64,000 nucleotides of DNA from Chersky-806 sp038252255 (GTDB taxonomy: Bacteria; Actinomycetota; Acidimicrobiia; IMCC26256; JAENVU01): assembly GCA_038252255.1 (NCBI GenBank), contig JBBSAM010000001.1:186001-250000 (forward strand), read 5' to 3'. Positions 42,332 through 50,834 of the stretch are shown one piece after another. Position 1 is the first letter of the stretch. Every line of letters starts with the position of its first letter. The position numbers and the translations under genes were made by a program. A model generated the notes under the pieces. That model saw only the letters and a program-made list of their open reading frames with translations, was not told the origin of the DNA and searched no databases.

Positions 42332-43833
42332 CTCTTGCCGTTGCCGGCCGCGGGCTTCGTGTAGTCGCTCAGGAGCTGGGCCAGCGTGCGCACGCCGAAG
42401 CCGGTGCCGCCGCGCACCATGACGCCGTCGTCCTTCGCGGCGCGGGCCGGTCCCGCGATGTCCAGGTGCACCCACGGCACCTCGCCCACGAAGGCGGCGA
42501 GGAACAGACCAGCGGTGAGAGCGCCGCCGTAGCCCCCGGTGCCGATGTTCTTGAGGTCCGCGATCTCGGACTCGATCAGCTTGTTGTACTCCTTGGGCAG
42601 CGGCAGCGGCCACACCGATTCGCCGGCGTTGTCCGCCGCTTTGCGCACCTGCTCGCCCCAGCTGTCGTTCGTGGCCATCAGGCCCGCGATCTTCTCGCCG
42701 AGGGCGACGACGCACGCGCCGGTCAGCGTGGCGAGGTCGATGATCGCGTCGGGCTTCTCCTCGGCCGCCAGTGAGAGGCCGTCGGCCAGGATCAGCCGGC
42801 CTTCGGCATCCGTGTTGAGCACCTCGACCGTCTTGCCGTTGCGGATCTTCAGCACGTCACCCGGGCGGATCGCGGTACCGCTCGGCATGTTCTCGACCAT
42901 CGGCGTGAACGCGACGACCTTGGTCTTCACACCGAGGTCCTGGAGCACCGACATGGCGCCGATCACCGCCGCCGCACCGGACATGTCGGTCTTCATCGTC
43001 TCCATGCCGGACGCGGTCTTGAGCGAGAGGCCACCGGAGTCGAACACGACGCCCTTGCCGACCAGCGCGACCTTCCCCTTCGCCCCGGCCGGGGAGTAGG
43101 TCATCTTCACCATCCGAGGCGACTGCTCCGAGCCCTGACCCACTCCGAGCACGCCACCGAGCTTCGCCTTCTTCAACGCGGCGACGTCCAGCACCTCGAC
43201 CTTCACACCCTTGCCCGTCAGCAGCGTCTTCGCGGCCCGCGCGAACGCGGCCGGTGACTTCTCACCCGACGGCGTGTTCACGAGGTCACGCGCCCACATC
43301 ACCGCGTCGCTGACCGTGCTCCCCCGCGTGAGGCCCGCTTCGACCTTGGCGCCGCCGCGACCGAGCACGATCACCCGCTTGAGCTTCGTCGGCTTCCCAT
43401 CGCTCTTGTACGGGAGGTACTGGTAGCTCCCGAGCGCGAAGCCCTCGGCAATGGCCTGGGCGGTCGCGGTGCGGTCCAGCTCGGGCACCGCGTCCAGCAG
43501 TGTCGTCGCGACGGTACGGACCTTGGACGAGCGGCGGGCGATCGCCGCGGCCGCGTTGCGCACGTCGTCGAGCGTCTGCTCGTCCCGCTTCCCCAACCCC
43601 ACGAGGACCGCGGCCTTCGCGCCGAGCGCACCGCCGGTCGGCACCGCGAGCGTCTGGCCGGCCTTGGCCTCGAACCCGGCCTCCTCCATGAACGCGTCCA
43701 GCCCGCCGCCGAGCGCCTGGTCCACGAGATCGGTTCCGGGGCCGAGGTCGCGTGGCTCGAACACGGGCACGGCGAGCAGGTCCGCCGCGACCTTGTCCGC
43801 GGCGCTGTTCGAGAGCTTGAAGGTGACGGGCAC
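42328..43833 (-). CDS. pepA: Leucyl aminopeptidase (PepA, M17 family), 501 aa
   Basis: This two-metal cytosolic aminopeptidase forms hexamers. The N-terminal domain (1-170) leads to the catalytic domain with the metal-binding KGVVFDSGG, the signature NTDAEGRLILADGL and the later GTGGYGGALTAGLFL. All family motifs are present and the length is normal. Its stop overlaps the start of the secreted cupredoxin gene by 4 bases, so the two are translationally coupled, which is unexpected given their different compartments. The 60-base gap upstream separates it from the adenosyltransferase gene on the same strand. Confidence 0.96.
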   Translation of the reverse strand: MPVTFKLSNSAADKVAADLLAVPVFEPRDLGPGTDLVDQALGGGLDAFMEEAGFEAKAGQTLAVPTGGALGAKAAVLVGLGKRDEQTLDDVRNAAAAIARRSSKVRTVATTLLDAVPELDRTATAQAIAEGFALGSYQYLPYKSDGKPTKLKRVIVLGRGGAKVEAGLTRGSTVSDAVMWARDLVNTPSGEKSPAAFARAAKTLLTGKGVKVEVLDVAALKKAKLGGVLGVGQGSEQSPRMVKMTYSPAGAKGKVALVGKGVVFDSGGLSLKTASGMETMKTDMSGAAAVIGAMSVLQDLGVKTKVVAFTPMVENMPSGTAIRPGDVLKIRNGKTVEVLNTDAEGRLILADGLSLAAEEKPDAIIDLATLTGACVVALGEKIAGLMATNDSWGEQVRKAADNAGESVWPLPLPKEYNKLIESEIADLKNIGTGGYGGALTAGLFLAAFVGEVPWVHLDIAGPARAAKDDGVMVRGGTGFGVRTLAQLLSDYTKPAAGNGKS

Positions 43834-43893
43834 GAGAAGCCTCCGTTGCGGTCTGGTCGGGCAGGGTGCGGGCGGGCTGTGGGTCGATGCGTA

Positions 43894-44457
43894 TCAGGGA
43901 TCGGCGTGGTCGGCCCGGGCCGGACGGAACTCGCCCTCCTGCCACCGGGCGAGCGTCCAGCACAAGTCGGCGAGACGGTTCAGGTACGGCACGACCTGGC
44001 TGTTGGGGCCGAGCCAGCCGTCCGTCGTCGCGGTGACCGACTCCCGCTCCGCGCGACGCACGACGGTGCGGGCGAGGTCGAGCGCGGCCGCGACGCGGTT
44101 CTCGCCCGGGAGCACGAACTCGGTCGGCGGCTCGAAGCGGTCGGTGGTCGAGTCGATCAGTGGTTCGAGCGATGCCACCATCTCGGCGGTTACGAGCGTG
44201 GTGCCCTCGGTGAGCTTCCGGCGATTCTCGGGCGCGGTCGCGAGCTCGGCACCGACCACGAAGAGCTCACGCTGCAGCCGCACGAGCAGCACGGCCAGCT
44301 CACCGTCCGCATCGGTCTCGGCGCGAGCGAGACCGAGGGCGGCGACCGCCTCGTCCGTGGTGCCGTACGCAGTGGGGCCCGGTGCGTCCTTCGACACCCG
44401 GCCGCCGTAGAGCAGGCCGGTGCTGCCGTCGTCGCCCTTGCGGGTATAGACCTTCAT
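43894..44457 (-). CDS. Cob(I)alamin adenosyltransferase, PduO type, 187 aa
   Basis: Makes adenosylcobalamin from cob(I)alamin and ATP. The N-terminal ATP-binding motif TRKGDDGSTGLLYGGRVSKD is clear, and the helical-bundle residues include RTVVRRAERE and VVPYLNRLADLCWTLAR. It is full length. A TAGACT hexamer lies 9 bases before ATG 44457, so the leader is very short. It probably supplies the mutase at 7790. It shares the minus strand with pepA, 60 bases away, and is divergent from the lipoprotein gene at 44578. Confidence 0.93.
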   Translation of the reverse strand: MKVYTRKGDDGSTGLLYGGRVSKDAPGPTAYGTTDEAVAALGLARAETDADGELAVLLVRLQRELFVVGAELATAPENRRKLTEGTTLVTAEMVASLEPLIDSTTDRFEPPTEFVLPGENRVAAALDLARTVVRRAERESVTATTDGWLGPNSQVVPYLNRLADLCWTLARWQEGEFRPARADHADP

Positions 44458-44564
44458 CCGAGCCGGAGTCTACGGCTCCGTCTCCACCATGGCCCTGCCC
44501 AAGCGAGGTGCAGCACGCGGGGCACGCCTCGGGGCGATGCCCGCTTTCCGGCAGTCCTGCGCAC

Positions 44565-44570
44565 CATAAT
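44565..44570 (+). promoter_or_regulatory. -10 element of a leaderless gene
   Basis: CATAAT lies exactly 7 bases before ATG 44578, so transcription should begin at the start codon. No convincing -35 is present. This spacing decides the start in favour of 44578 over the ATG at 44569, which would lie inside the promoter. Confidence 0.55.
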
Positions 44571-44577
44571 GGGGCTC

Positions 44578-45942
44578 ATGGCAAACCTTCGCGGTGGTCA
44601 GCGCGCGCTCGTCGTCGCGGTGATCCTGTTGAGCGTCATCGCGGCCGCGTGCGGCGGTTCGTCGTCGAAGGACTCGAGCAAGCCCTCGGCGCCCGCCAAG
44701 TCCCCGACCCGCGAGAACGTGACCTTCTACTACCAGCAGATCCACTCGGGCCGGGACCTCTCGCGGCTGGGCAAGGTGAAGCTCGTCGTCGCGTCGCCCC
44801 AGACCAACGGCAAGGAAGCCGCCGCGCTGATCAAGTCCACCGGCGCGAAGGCGTACCGCTACATCCAGACCTACTGGCTGCCGACGACCGGCTACTCGGA
44901 CGACCCGGGCGCGACCAACGAACCGGATTGGCACTTCTGCACCGATGGGAACCAACCGGCGGTCGGGCGAACGGACCGCCAGGGTCGCGACTGGTACTTC
45001 TACGACATGAACGAGCGTGCCTCGCTCGACCACCTGAAGGCCCGGCTCCAGGCCGTGAAGGCCGAAGGGTGGGACGGCGTGTTCTTCGACCGGGGTTTCG
45101 CCGCGCTCACCGGGAACGACGACCCCTCGAACAAGAGCGTCTGGGACCAGGTCTCCACCTGCACCCAGAACCCCGTGACTCCGGGCGCGACCTTCGCCGA
45201 CGCGTACGTGGGCGCAACGCGTGAGGCCCATGATGTCGGGCTCGAGATGATGATGAACTACGGCATCTCGCCGTTCGACCACTCCACCCCGCTGCGGCCC
45301 GACTCGAAGTCCAAGGCGTGCCAGCAACGCAACTACCAGAAGTGTCCGCAGCTGAACGACGTCTGGCCGGGGCTCGACTGGGTGCTGGACGAGGGCATCT
45401 CGCATCCCAAGGACACGGCGTTCCTCGGTGACTACGAGACCAACCTCACCATCGAGCGCGAGGCAGACAAGGGGCACCGGACCGTCGGGCTCCTCACGAC
45501 CGGCTCGCTCGGCGAGAACAACCGGACCAACGTCTTCTTCGAGTGGTCCAAGGTGAAGCTGTTCGACATCCCACTCGCGGTGAACACCGGGGAGGGTGGC
45601 TGCCAGGGCCAGACCGTTGCGGTCTGCAACCGCGCCCGCCTGTATCCCGACCTCGCGAACGTCGCGTTCGGCACGCCGGTGGCCGGGCAGCCGGCGAAGC
45701 AGTCGTGCCAGGCGAAGTCGAAGGTCAACTGCCTGTGGGTGCGCCGCTACTCGGACGGGATGTCGGTCGTGAACGTGAGTGACGGCTCCGTCACCACGTC
45801 CCTCGCACTCGGCGTGGACGGCTGCCGGGTCGTGACGAGCGTCTACAACGGCCAGGCGCTTGACGGCGGCAAGTGCGTCAAGAAGGTCTCGATGACCATC
45901 CCCGCGTGGTCGGGACGGCCGTTGACCTACTCCGGCAGCTAG
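44578..45942 (+). CDS. Lipoprotein with glycoside-hydrolase-like barrel domain, 454 aa
   Basis: A signal peptide ends in a lipobox-like AAAC (Cys24), then a Ser/Lys-rich linker. The rest resembles TIM-barrel glycoside-hydrolase-like families (GHL15 or GH114-like): VTFYYQQIHSG at the first strand, KAYRYIQTYW, and WDGVFFDRGF with the Asp expected at the active site. Four or more Cys in the C-terminal half may pair. It is directly followed, with no spacer, by a GT-C membrane protein, so a role in trimming or assembling a surface glycan is likely. Substrate is unknown. Confidence 0.75.
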   Translation: MANLRGGQRALVVAVILLSVIAAACGGSSSKDSSKPSAPAKSPTRENVTFYYQQIHSGRDLSRLGKVKLVVASPQTNGKEAAALIKSTGAKAYRYIQTYWLPTTGYSDDPGATNEPDWHFCTDGNQPAVGRTDRQGRDWYFYDMNERASLDHLKARLQAVKAEGWDGVFFDRGFAALTGNDDPSNKSVWDQVSTCTQNPVTPGATFADAYVGATREAHDVGLEMMMNYGISPFDHSTPLRPDSKSKACQQRNYQKCPQLNDVWPGLDWVLDEGISHPKDTAFLGDYETNLTIEREADKGHRTVGLLTTGSLGENNRTNVFFEWSKVKLFDIPLAVNTGEGGCQGQTVAVCNRARLYPDLANVAFGTPVAGQPAKQSCQAKSKVNCLWVRRYSDGMSVVNVSDGSVTTSLALGVDGCRVVTSVYNGQALDGGKCVKKVSMTIPAWSGRPLTYSGS

Positions 45943-48045
45943 ATGACGATCGTCCTCCTGGGGGCCCTGGGCGTCGCCGTCCTCGTGCTCCCCGGTTTCG
46001 GCGTTCGCAGCGTCCTGCGCCGGCCACGGGCCGGAGGGATCGACGAGCTCGAGCTGGCGATCGGCACGACCGTCATCGCGACCACCGTCCTCGGCGCCGC
46101 GCTCATCGGGCTCGAGGAGTTCACCGCGTCGCGCATGGCCGTTCCGTTCGCGATCCTCGGGTTGGCCGGCATCCCGCGGGCGGTGGTCTGGGCCTGGCCG
46201 CTGCTGCGGCGGCCGGCTCCGTACGTGCTGCTGGCGCTCACGACCCCCTGGGCATGGAACGCCCTGCGCGCCGGCTTCCCGCCCGCCGGACTCTTCCAGT
46301 GGTACTACTGGGATATCGGGCGCCAGCTCTCGCAGACCCACGGCATCCCGAGCTACGTCACCGAGTTCGGCGTGCACGTCCGCTGGTTGCCGGACTACCT
46401 GGTCTTCAACATCCTCGCCGAGACATACCACGGCATCGCCCGGCTCGGCAGCGAGGCGGACCAGCTCTCCGCGTTCCGGATCTCGCTCGCGCTGCTCGGG
46501 ATCGTCACCGTGTACGGAGTGCTGCGGCTGTGGATCAGGTCGTGGACCGCGCTCGTCGGAACCGCGCTCGTCGTCGCGACCGTGGCGTTCGCGGACAAGT
46601 TCAACACCTTCAAGCCCGAGTCCTACGGCATCATTCTCGGTCTCGTCGTCGTCCGGCTCGGGGTGCGTGGAGTACGCCGGCGCGACCCGATGCTGCTGCT
46701 CTTCGCCGGCACGATCCTGGGTCTCACCTTCGGTGTCCACGCGATCGGTGCCGTGATCGCCGGCATGCTGCTCGCCGGTGCAGTGGCGGCCGAGCTCATC
46801 ACCGTCGCCGAGCAACGCCGGCGATCGACGCTCCTGGCCCTGCTCCTGGCCGTCGTGCTGGCGCTCGCGGTCACCGCGGGGACGGGTTGGGCGTTGCAGG
46901 GCCGCACGCTCGTCATCAGCGACGCGTCCAACCCGACCCGGCGCGCCGACGGGCGAGACCCGACGTTCCTGTTCCTGGAGCGCAATGCCGGACACTTCGG
47001 CAAGGTGCACGCCCCCGAGCTCGCGAACGAGCTCTCGGACAACCTGCAGACCCCGTGGGACGGCTTCGACATCGCGTCGGGTTGGGGGGTGCTGCTCGGC
47101 ATCGGGATCATCGGCGGCATCGTCATCGGGTTGACGACACGACGGCGAGGATTGCAGCAAGGCGTGATCGCGATCGTCGTCTTCGGCGCGCTCCTCACCG
47201 CGGGCGTCGTCTACTTCGCGGCCTCGTACGACACATTCGTTCCCCGCCACACGGGCCTCGGAAGATTCGTGCAGTACGCACCACTCCTGCTCGCGATGCT
47301 CGCGGCGATGGCCATCGAGGGGATCACGCTCCGGCTCGAGTCACTCACGATCACCACCCGGCATCGGCTGGTCGCGGGGATGGGCGTGGCGGTCGTGGTC
47401 CTGAGCTCGCTCGCGCTCGGCATCTCGCTGACCCTCAACCGCTACCGCACCCAGAACGAGCTGCCGAGCTCCGGCGCGCGCGTCCTCGATCAGCTCGCGG
47501 CGCGCGCCAAGCCCGGTGAGGCCGTGCTGGTGAACGCGGGCACCCGCGGGATCTTCGAGTTCTGGACCGGCATGGAGGACCCCCTCGAAGCGCGACAGGC
47601 GCTCATCGAGAACCCGAAGTTCGTCGCCCACGCCACCGCGCTGCTCGAGGACACGGACCGCTTCTTCCGCGGGACCGGCGCACCGGACCTCGCCGACCGG
47701 CTCGGCGTGAACTGGATCGTCGTCACCCGCCGGCCGAGCGATCTCGGTGCCGGTGCGTCGTACGGGTCGCCGCCCGCACGGTGGACCGTGCCCGGCTTCA
47801 CCGCCCAGCACGCGCCGGACGGCTTCGTCATCCTCCATCGCACGACCGCGACCGCGGGCCGCCGGTTCACCGGGCCGGCGCAGGACCGGACGGCGCAGAC
47901 GCTGCTCGTGCTGGCCGGCGCGGCGGCCATCGTCGCCGCCACCGCGTCGGCGTGGAGGCGAGCCGGACGGCGGCCGGCGGGCAACAGGGGACGGCCGGGG
48001 CCGGCCGAGCCCGAACCGGAGCCGAGCGTCACTGAGAACGTCTGA
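45943..48045 (+). CDS. GT-C-like polytopic membrane protein, 700 aa
   Basis: About thirteen hydrophobic segments run to residue 500, with an outer C-terminal domain. The loop FQWYYWDIGRQLSQTHGIP matches PWYYWQQVRDTVAAHAVP in the convergent gene at 48029, and both have KPE or RPE in FKPESYG/FRPEAAG at the same place, so the two are paralogues. The ATG follows the stop of the lipoprotein with no gap, implying translational coupling. The 3' end overlaps that of the gene at 48029 by 17 bases. GT-C assignment rests on topology and context; the catalytic acidic pair is not obvious. Confidence 0.75.
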   Translation: MTIVLLGALGVAVLVLPGFGVRSVLRRPRAGGIDELELAIGTTVIATTVLGAALIGLEEFTASRMAVPFAILGLAGIPRAVVWAWPLLRRPAPYVLLALTTPWAWNALRAGFPPAGLFQWYYWDIGRQLSQTHGIPSYVTEFGVHVRWLPDYLVFNILAETYHGIARLGSEADQLSAFRISLALLGIVTVYGVLRLWIRSWTALVGTALVVATVAFADKFNTFKPESYGIILGLVVVRLGVRGVRRRDPMLLLFAGTILGLTFGVHAIGAVIAGMLLAGAVAAELITVAEQRRRSTLLALLLAVVLALAVTAGTGWALQGRTLVISDASNPTRRADGRDPTFLFLERNAGHFGKVHAPELANELSDNLQTPWDGFDIASGWGVLLGIGIIGGIVIGLTTRRRGLQQGVIAIVVFGALLTAGVVYFAASYDTFVPRHTGLGRFVQYAPLLLAMLAAMAIEGITLRLESLTITTRHRLVAGMGVAVVVLSSLALGISLTLNRYRTQNELPSSGARVLDQLAARAKPGEAVLVNAGTRGIFEFWTGMEDPLEARQALIENPKFVAHATALLEDTDRFFRGTGAPDLADRLGVNWIVVTRRPSDLGAGASYGSPPARWTVPGFTAQHAPDGFVILHRTTATAGRRFTGPAQDRTAQTLLVLAGAAAIVAATASAWRRAGRRPAGNRGRPGPAEPEPEPSVTENV

Positions 48046-49960
48046 CGACCCGGTAGAGACGGAACCCGGGGTTGGCCTGCAGGAGGTGGAGGTCCCGCCG
48101 CTGCTGGAGCGCGTCGAGATCGGTCGGCATCACGAACGGCGTGCCGAGGTTCCAGTCGCCATCGGTGACGGCCAGGACGTATGCCGGGTCGCCGGGGATC
48201 GTCCGGCCCGGAGTCGCGGGCGCGGCGAAGAACCGGCGCGCTTCGTCGAGTGACCGATTCGCCCGCTCGAGCAGGCGCGACTCGGTGTACGGCGCGCGCC
48301 CCTCGACGACCCCGCGGGCCCCCAGGACGGCCCGCAAGAACCCTTCGGTGTAGCTGTTGGCCAACACCACCGACCGCGGCGGCAGGTTCAGCCCCCGCAG
48401 CACCGCGAGACGGTCGGCCGCCGGTCGCTGGTGCGCGTAGGCGTCGACCGCATCGAGACCATGCACGATCGCACCCGCGCCGATCACCACCAGCACCCCG
48501 GCCGCGATGGCGCGGACCTTCGCCCGCGACGGCAGCGACACGACGACGGCCGCAGCAACCGGAAGCAGGACGATGGCCAGTGGGAGCAACCGGCCGAACC
48601 CGGTACGTCGCGGCACGTACGTCGACCACGTCTGCGTGAACCAGACCGAGACGGCGAGCACCCCCGCGTAGGTCGCGAGCACGAAGGCGAGGCATCGGAC
48701 CGCGAGCGCGCGGCGCTCGGAGGTCCCCACGAGCGCGCCGACGACCAGTCCGAGGAGAACCAGGACGGCGGTGGCGGCGTGCCAGTGCCAGCTGAGCCCG
48801 AGGAAGCCTCGCTCGAACGACACGCGGGCGATGGTGGACGTCGATGGCGGCCCTCCCGGCAGGAACGCGCCGGCGCTGCGGGACTGGAACAGCCAGGTGG
48901 GATCGGTGCCGCCCACGATCTCCGGCAAGCCACCGAGCTTCGTGACCCCACCGAGGTTGCCGCCGAACACGACACCGCCGACGAGCCAACTGCCCACGAC
49001 CGCGACGAGCAGGAGGCCGACCCGGATCGACGCGTCGCGCACGCCGTGCGCGACGTTCGTGCCCGCCAGCACCGTCGCGCCGACGAGACAGAGCGCGAGC
49101 AGCCAGACGATGCCGTGCTCCTGGCCCAGGGACAGCAGCGCGAAGCCGGCGGCGACGAGATCGCCGGTGCGCCGCTGGTCGAGCCAGCGCCGAGCGAAGA
49201 ACGCGGCGAGGAACGCGAGCGCGTAGCCCGCGGCCTCGGGCCGGAACGAGCTCAGCTTCGAGACGTAGATGTCCAGCGCGAAGAAGAGGAGCACGGCACC
49301 GGCCGCGGCGGTTCGGGTCGCCCCCCAGGCACGGGCGAACAGGAACAGCGCGATGCCGGAGGCGACGAGCGTCACGGCCTCCACACTCTGCGCCGCGGCC
49401 AACCCCGACGCGCGGCCCGCCGCGGCGACCACGAGCACACCGGTGCCGGCGGTGAAGGCGCCGTAGTCGTCGAGGAACGGGACCCGCCGAGCCCATTCGT
49501 AGGACCACATCGGCACCGCGTGGGCGGCAACGGTGTCGCGCACCTGCTGCCAGTAGTACCAAGGGGTCGGCTGTGCGAACGAGTCGCGGTTCGTCACGAG
49601 CTGACCGAGCAGCGGGATGGCCGCAACCAGCGCCACCGCCGGCGCGAGCAGGAGGGACGCGCGTTCGCGGCCGCCGACGACGACGCGGATGCCTGCCCGT
49701 CCGGGACCCACGAGAACGACCAGCGACGCCACGGCGAGCACGAGGCCGATGACGACGACGGGCACCTCCCGCAGCGCTTCGGCCTTCACGACCAGCTCGC
49801 TGCCCAGCAGCCACACCGAGAGGCCGGCGACGAGCGCGACCGCGAGGAAGCGCTCCGCGGTGTCCCCCACCTCTCCCCTGCGGCACGCCAGGGCCCCGAG
49901 GGCCAAGCCGGGGAGGCCGATCCAGGCGGTGAGCGCGAGGAGCGTCCGGAGCAGGGTCAC
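48029..49960 (-). CDS. GT-C-like polytopic membrane protein, 643 aa (paralogue of 45943)
   Basis: About thirteen membrane segments and a soluble C-terminal part containing FVMPTDLDALQQRRDL. It shares the WYYW loop, the RPE motif after a long helix and the VPRRTGFGR motif (VPRHTGLGR in the paralogue). It lies 16 bases after the GT2 gene and is the last gene of the sulfoquinovose operon, so it is the best candidate in that operon for sugar transfer on the outer face. Its tail overlaps the convergent gene by 17 bases. Confidence 0.75.
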   Translation of the reverse strand: MTLLRTLLALTAWIGLPGLALGALACRRGEVGDTAERFLAVALVAGLSVWLLGSELVVKAEALREVPVVVIGLVLAVASLVVLVGPGRAGIRVVVGGRERASLLLAPAVALVAAIPLLGQLVTNRDSFAQPTPWYYWQQVRDTVAAHAVPMWSYEWARRVPFLDDYGAFTAGTGVLVVAAAGRASGLAAAQSVEAVTLVASGIALFLFARAWGATRTAAAGAVLLFFALDIYVSKLSSFRPEAAGYALAFLAAFFARRWLDQRRTGDLVAAGFALLSLGQEHGIVWLLALCLVGATVLAGTNVAHGVRDASIRVGLLLVAVVGSWLVGGVVFGGNLGGVTKLGGLPEIVGGTDPTWLFQSRSAGAFLPGGPPSTSTIARVSFERGFLGLSWHWHAATAVLVLLGLVVGALVGTSERRALAVRCLAFVLATYAGVLAVSVWFTQTWSTYVPRRTGFGRLLPLAIVLLPVAAAVVVSLPSRAKVRAIAAGVLVVIGAGAIVHGLDAVDAYAHQRPAADRLAVLRGLNLPPRSVVLANSYTEGFLRAVLGARGVVEGRAPYTESRLLERANRSLDEARRFFAAPATPGRTIPGDPAYVLAVTDGDWNLGTPFVMPTDLDALQQRRDLHLLQANPGFRLYRVVRRSQ

Positions 49961-49976
49961 GTCGTCCCCGTCCGGT

Positions 49977-50834
49977 TCACCTGCGCCAGGTGCGTACGAC
50001 CGCTCCGAGGTAGCCGATCGGGTAGCCGAGGCGTCGCGGCTTCTTGCTGTCGCCGTGGCTGCGGGACTGGATGTGCACCGGCACCTCGCGGATGCGCAAC
50101 CCGCGGCGCGCCGACTCGATGATCAGCTCGGCGGCGGAGAAGCGCGGCTCCTCGAGCCGCAGCTCGGCCAGCGCGTCGCCCCGGATCGCGCGGAACCCGT
50201 TCGTGCAGTCCGTGACGCCGGCACCGCTCGCGCCGTTGACGACTGCCGTGAAGAACCGGATGCCGGCGTCGCGCGCTCCCCCGGCGTCGTCGTACTCACC
50301 GAGGTAGCGGGAGCCCTGCACGTAATCGGCCTCACCGGCGAGTATCGGCTCCAGGAGCTTCGGCAGCTCGCTGGGTGAGTGCTGGCCGTCGGCGTCCATC
50401 GTCACGACGATCGCGGCCTTGCGTTCAATGGCCAGGGCGAAGCCGGTGACCAGCGCGTCGCCCTGGCCGCGGTTCACCTCGTGGCGCAGCGCGGTGTACC
50501 CGGCCCGCTGGACGACCCCTGCGGTGTCGTCCGTCCCCCCGTCCACCACCACGATCGGCGCGACCCGGTGGCCGAGCAGCTCGCGCGGGAGGCCGTCGAG
50601 CACCGCACCGATCGCCTCTTCCTCGTCCAGTGCCGCCATGACGATCGCGATCGTCGGGTCCGAGTACGGAATCGTGTCCTCACCGTCCACCCGCGCGAGT
50701 GCATGGGCGCGGACGAGGTCGCCGAGCTTGCGGTCCAGCGTGCGGACGCGGGCGCGGTCGGCTCGTCGTTCGAAGACCGCAGCCGCGACCCCGAGCGTCG
50801 CGATGCCGGCCAGCACCGCCGTGCGGATCCTCAT
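49977..50834 (-). CDS. GT2 glycosyltransferase, polyprenyl-phosphate type, 285 aa
   Basis: A short N-terminal hydrophobic segment leads into a GT-A fold: IAIVMAALDEEEAIGAVL, IVVVDGGTDDT, and DADGQHSPSELPKLLEPI with the DxD metal site, then CTNGFRAIRGD. This is the dolichol-phosphate mannose/glucose synthase pattern: it would load a sugar onto polyprenyl phosphate, the donor for GT-C enzymes. A C-terminal basic tail follows. It overlaps the epimerase gene by 4 bases (ATGA) and lies 16 bases before the GT-C gene. Confidence 0.9.
   Translation of the reverse strand: MRIRTAVLAGIATLGVAAAVFERRADRARVRTLDRKLGDLVRAHALARVDGEDTIPYSDPTIAIVMAALDEEEAIGAVLDGLPRELLGHRVAPIVVVDGGTDDTAGVVQRAGYTALRHEVNRGQGDALVTGFALAIERKAAIVVTMDADGQHSPSELPKLLEPILAGEADYVQGSRYLGEYDDAGGARDAGIRFFTAVVNGASGAGVTDCTNGFRAIRGDALAELRLEEPRFSAAELIIESARRGLRIREVPVHIQSRSHGDSKKPRRLGYPIGYLGAVVRTWRR

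Noticed and set aside
44470..47250. Long minus-strand open frame across the lipoprotein and membrane protein genes
   Set aside because: The plus strand holds two well-formed genes with a lipobox and membrane helices; the antisense product has low-complexity Arg/Glu composition.
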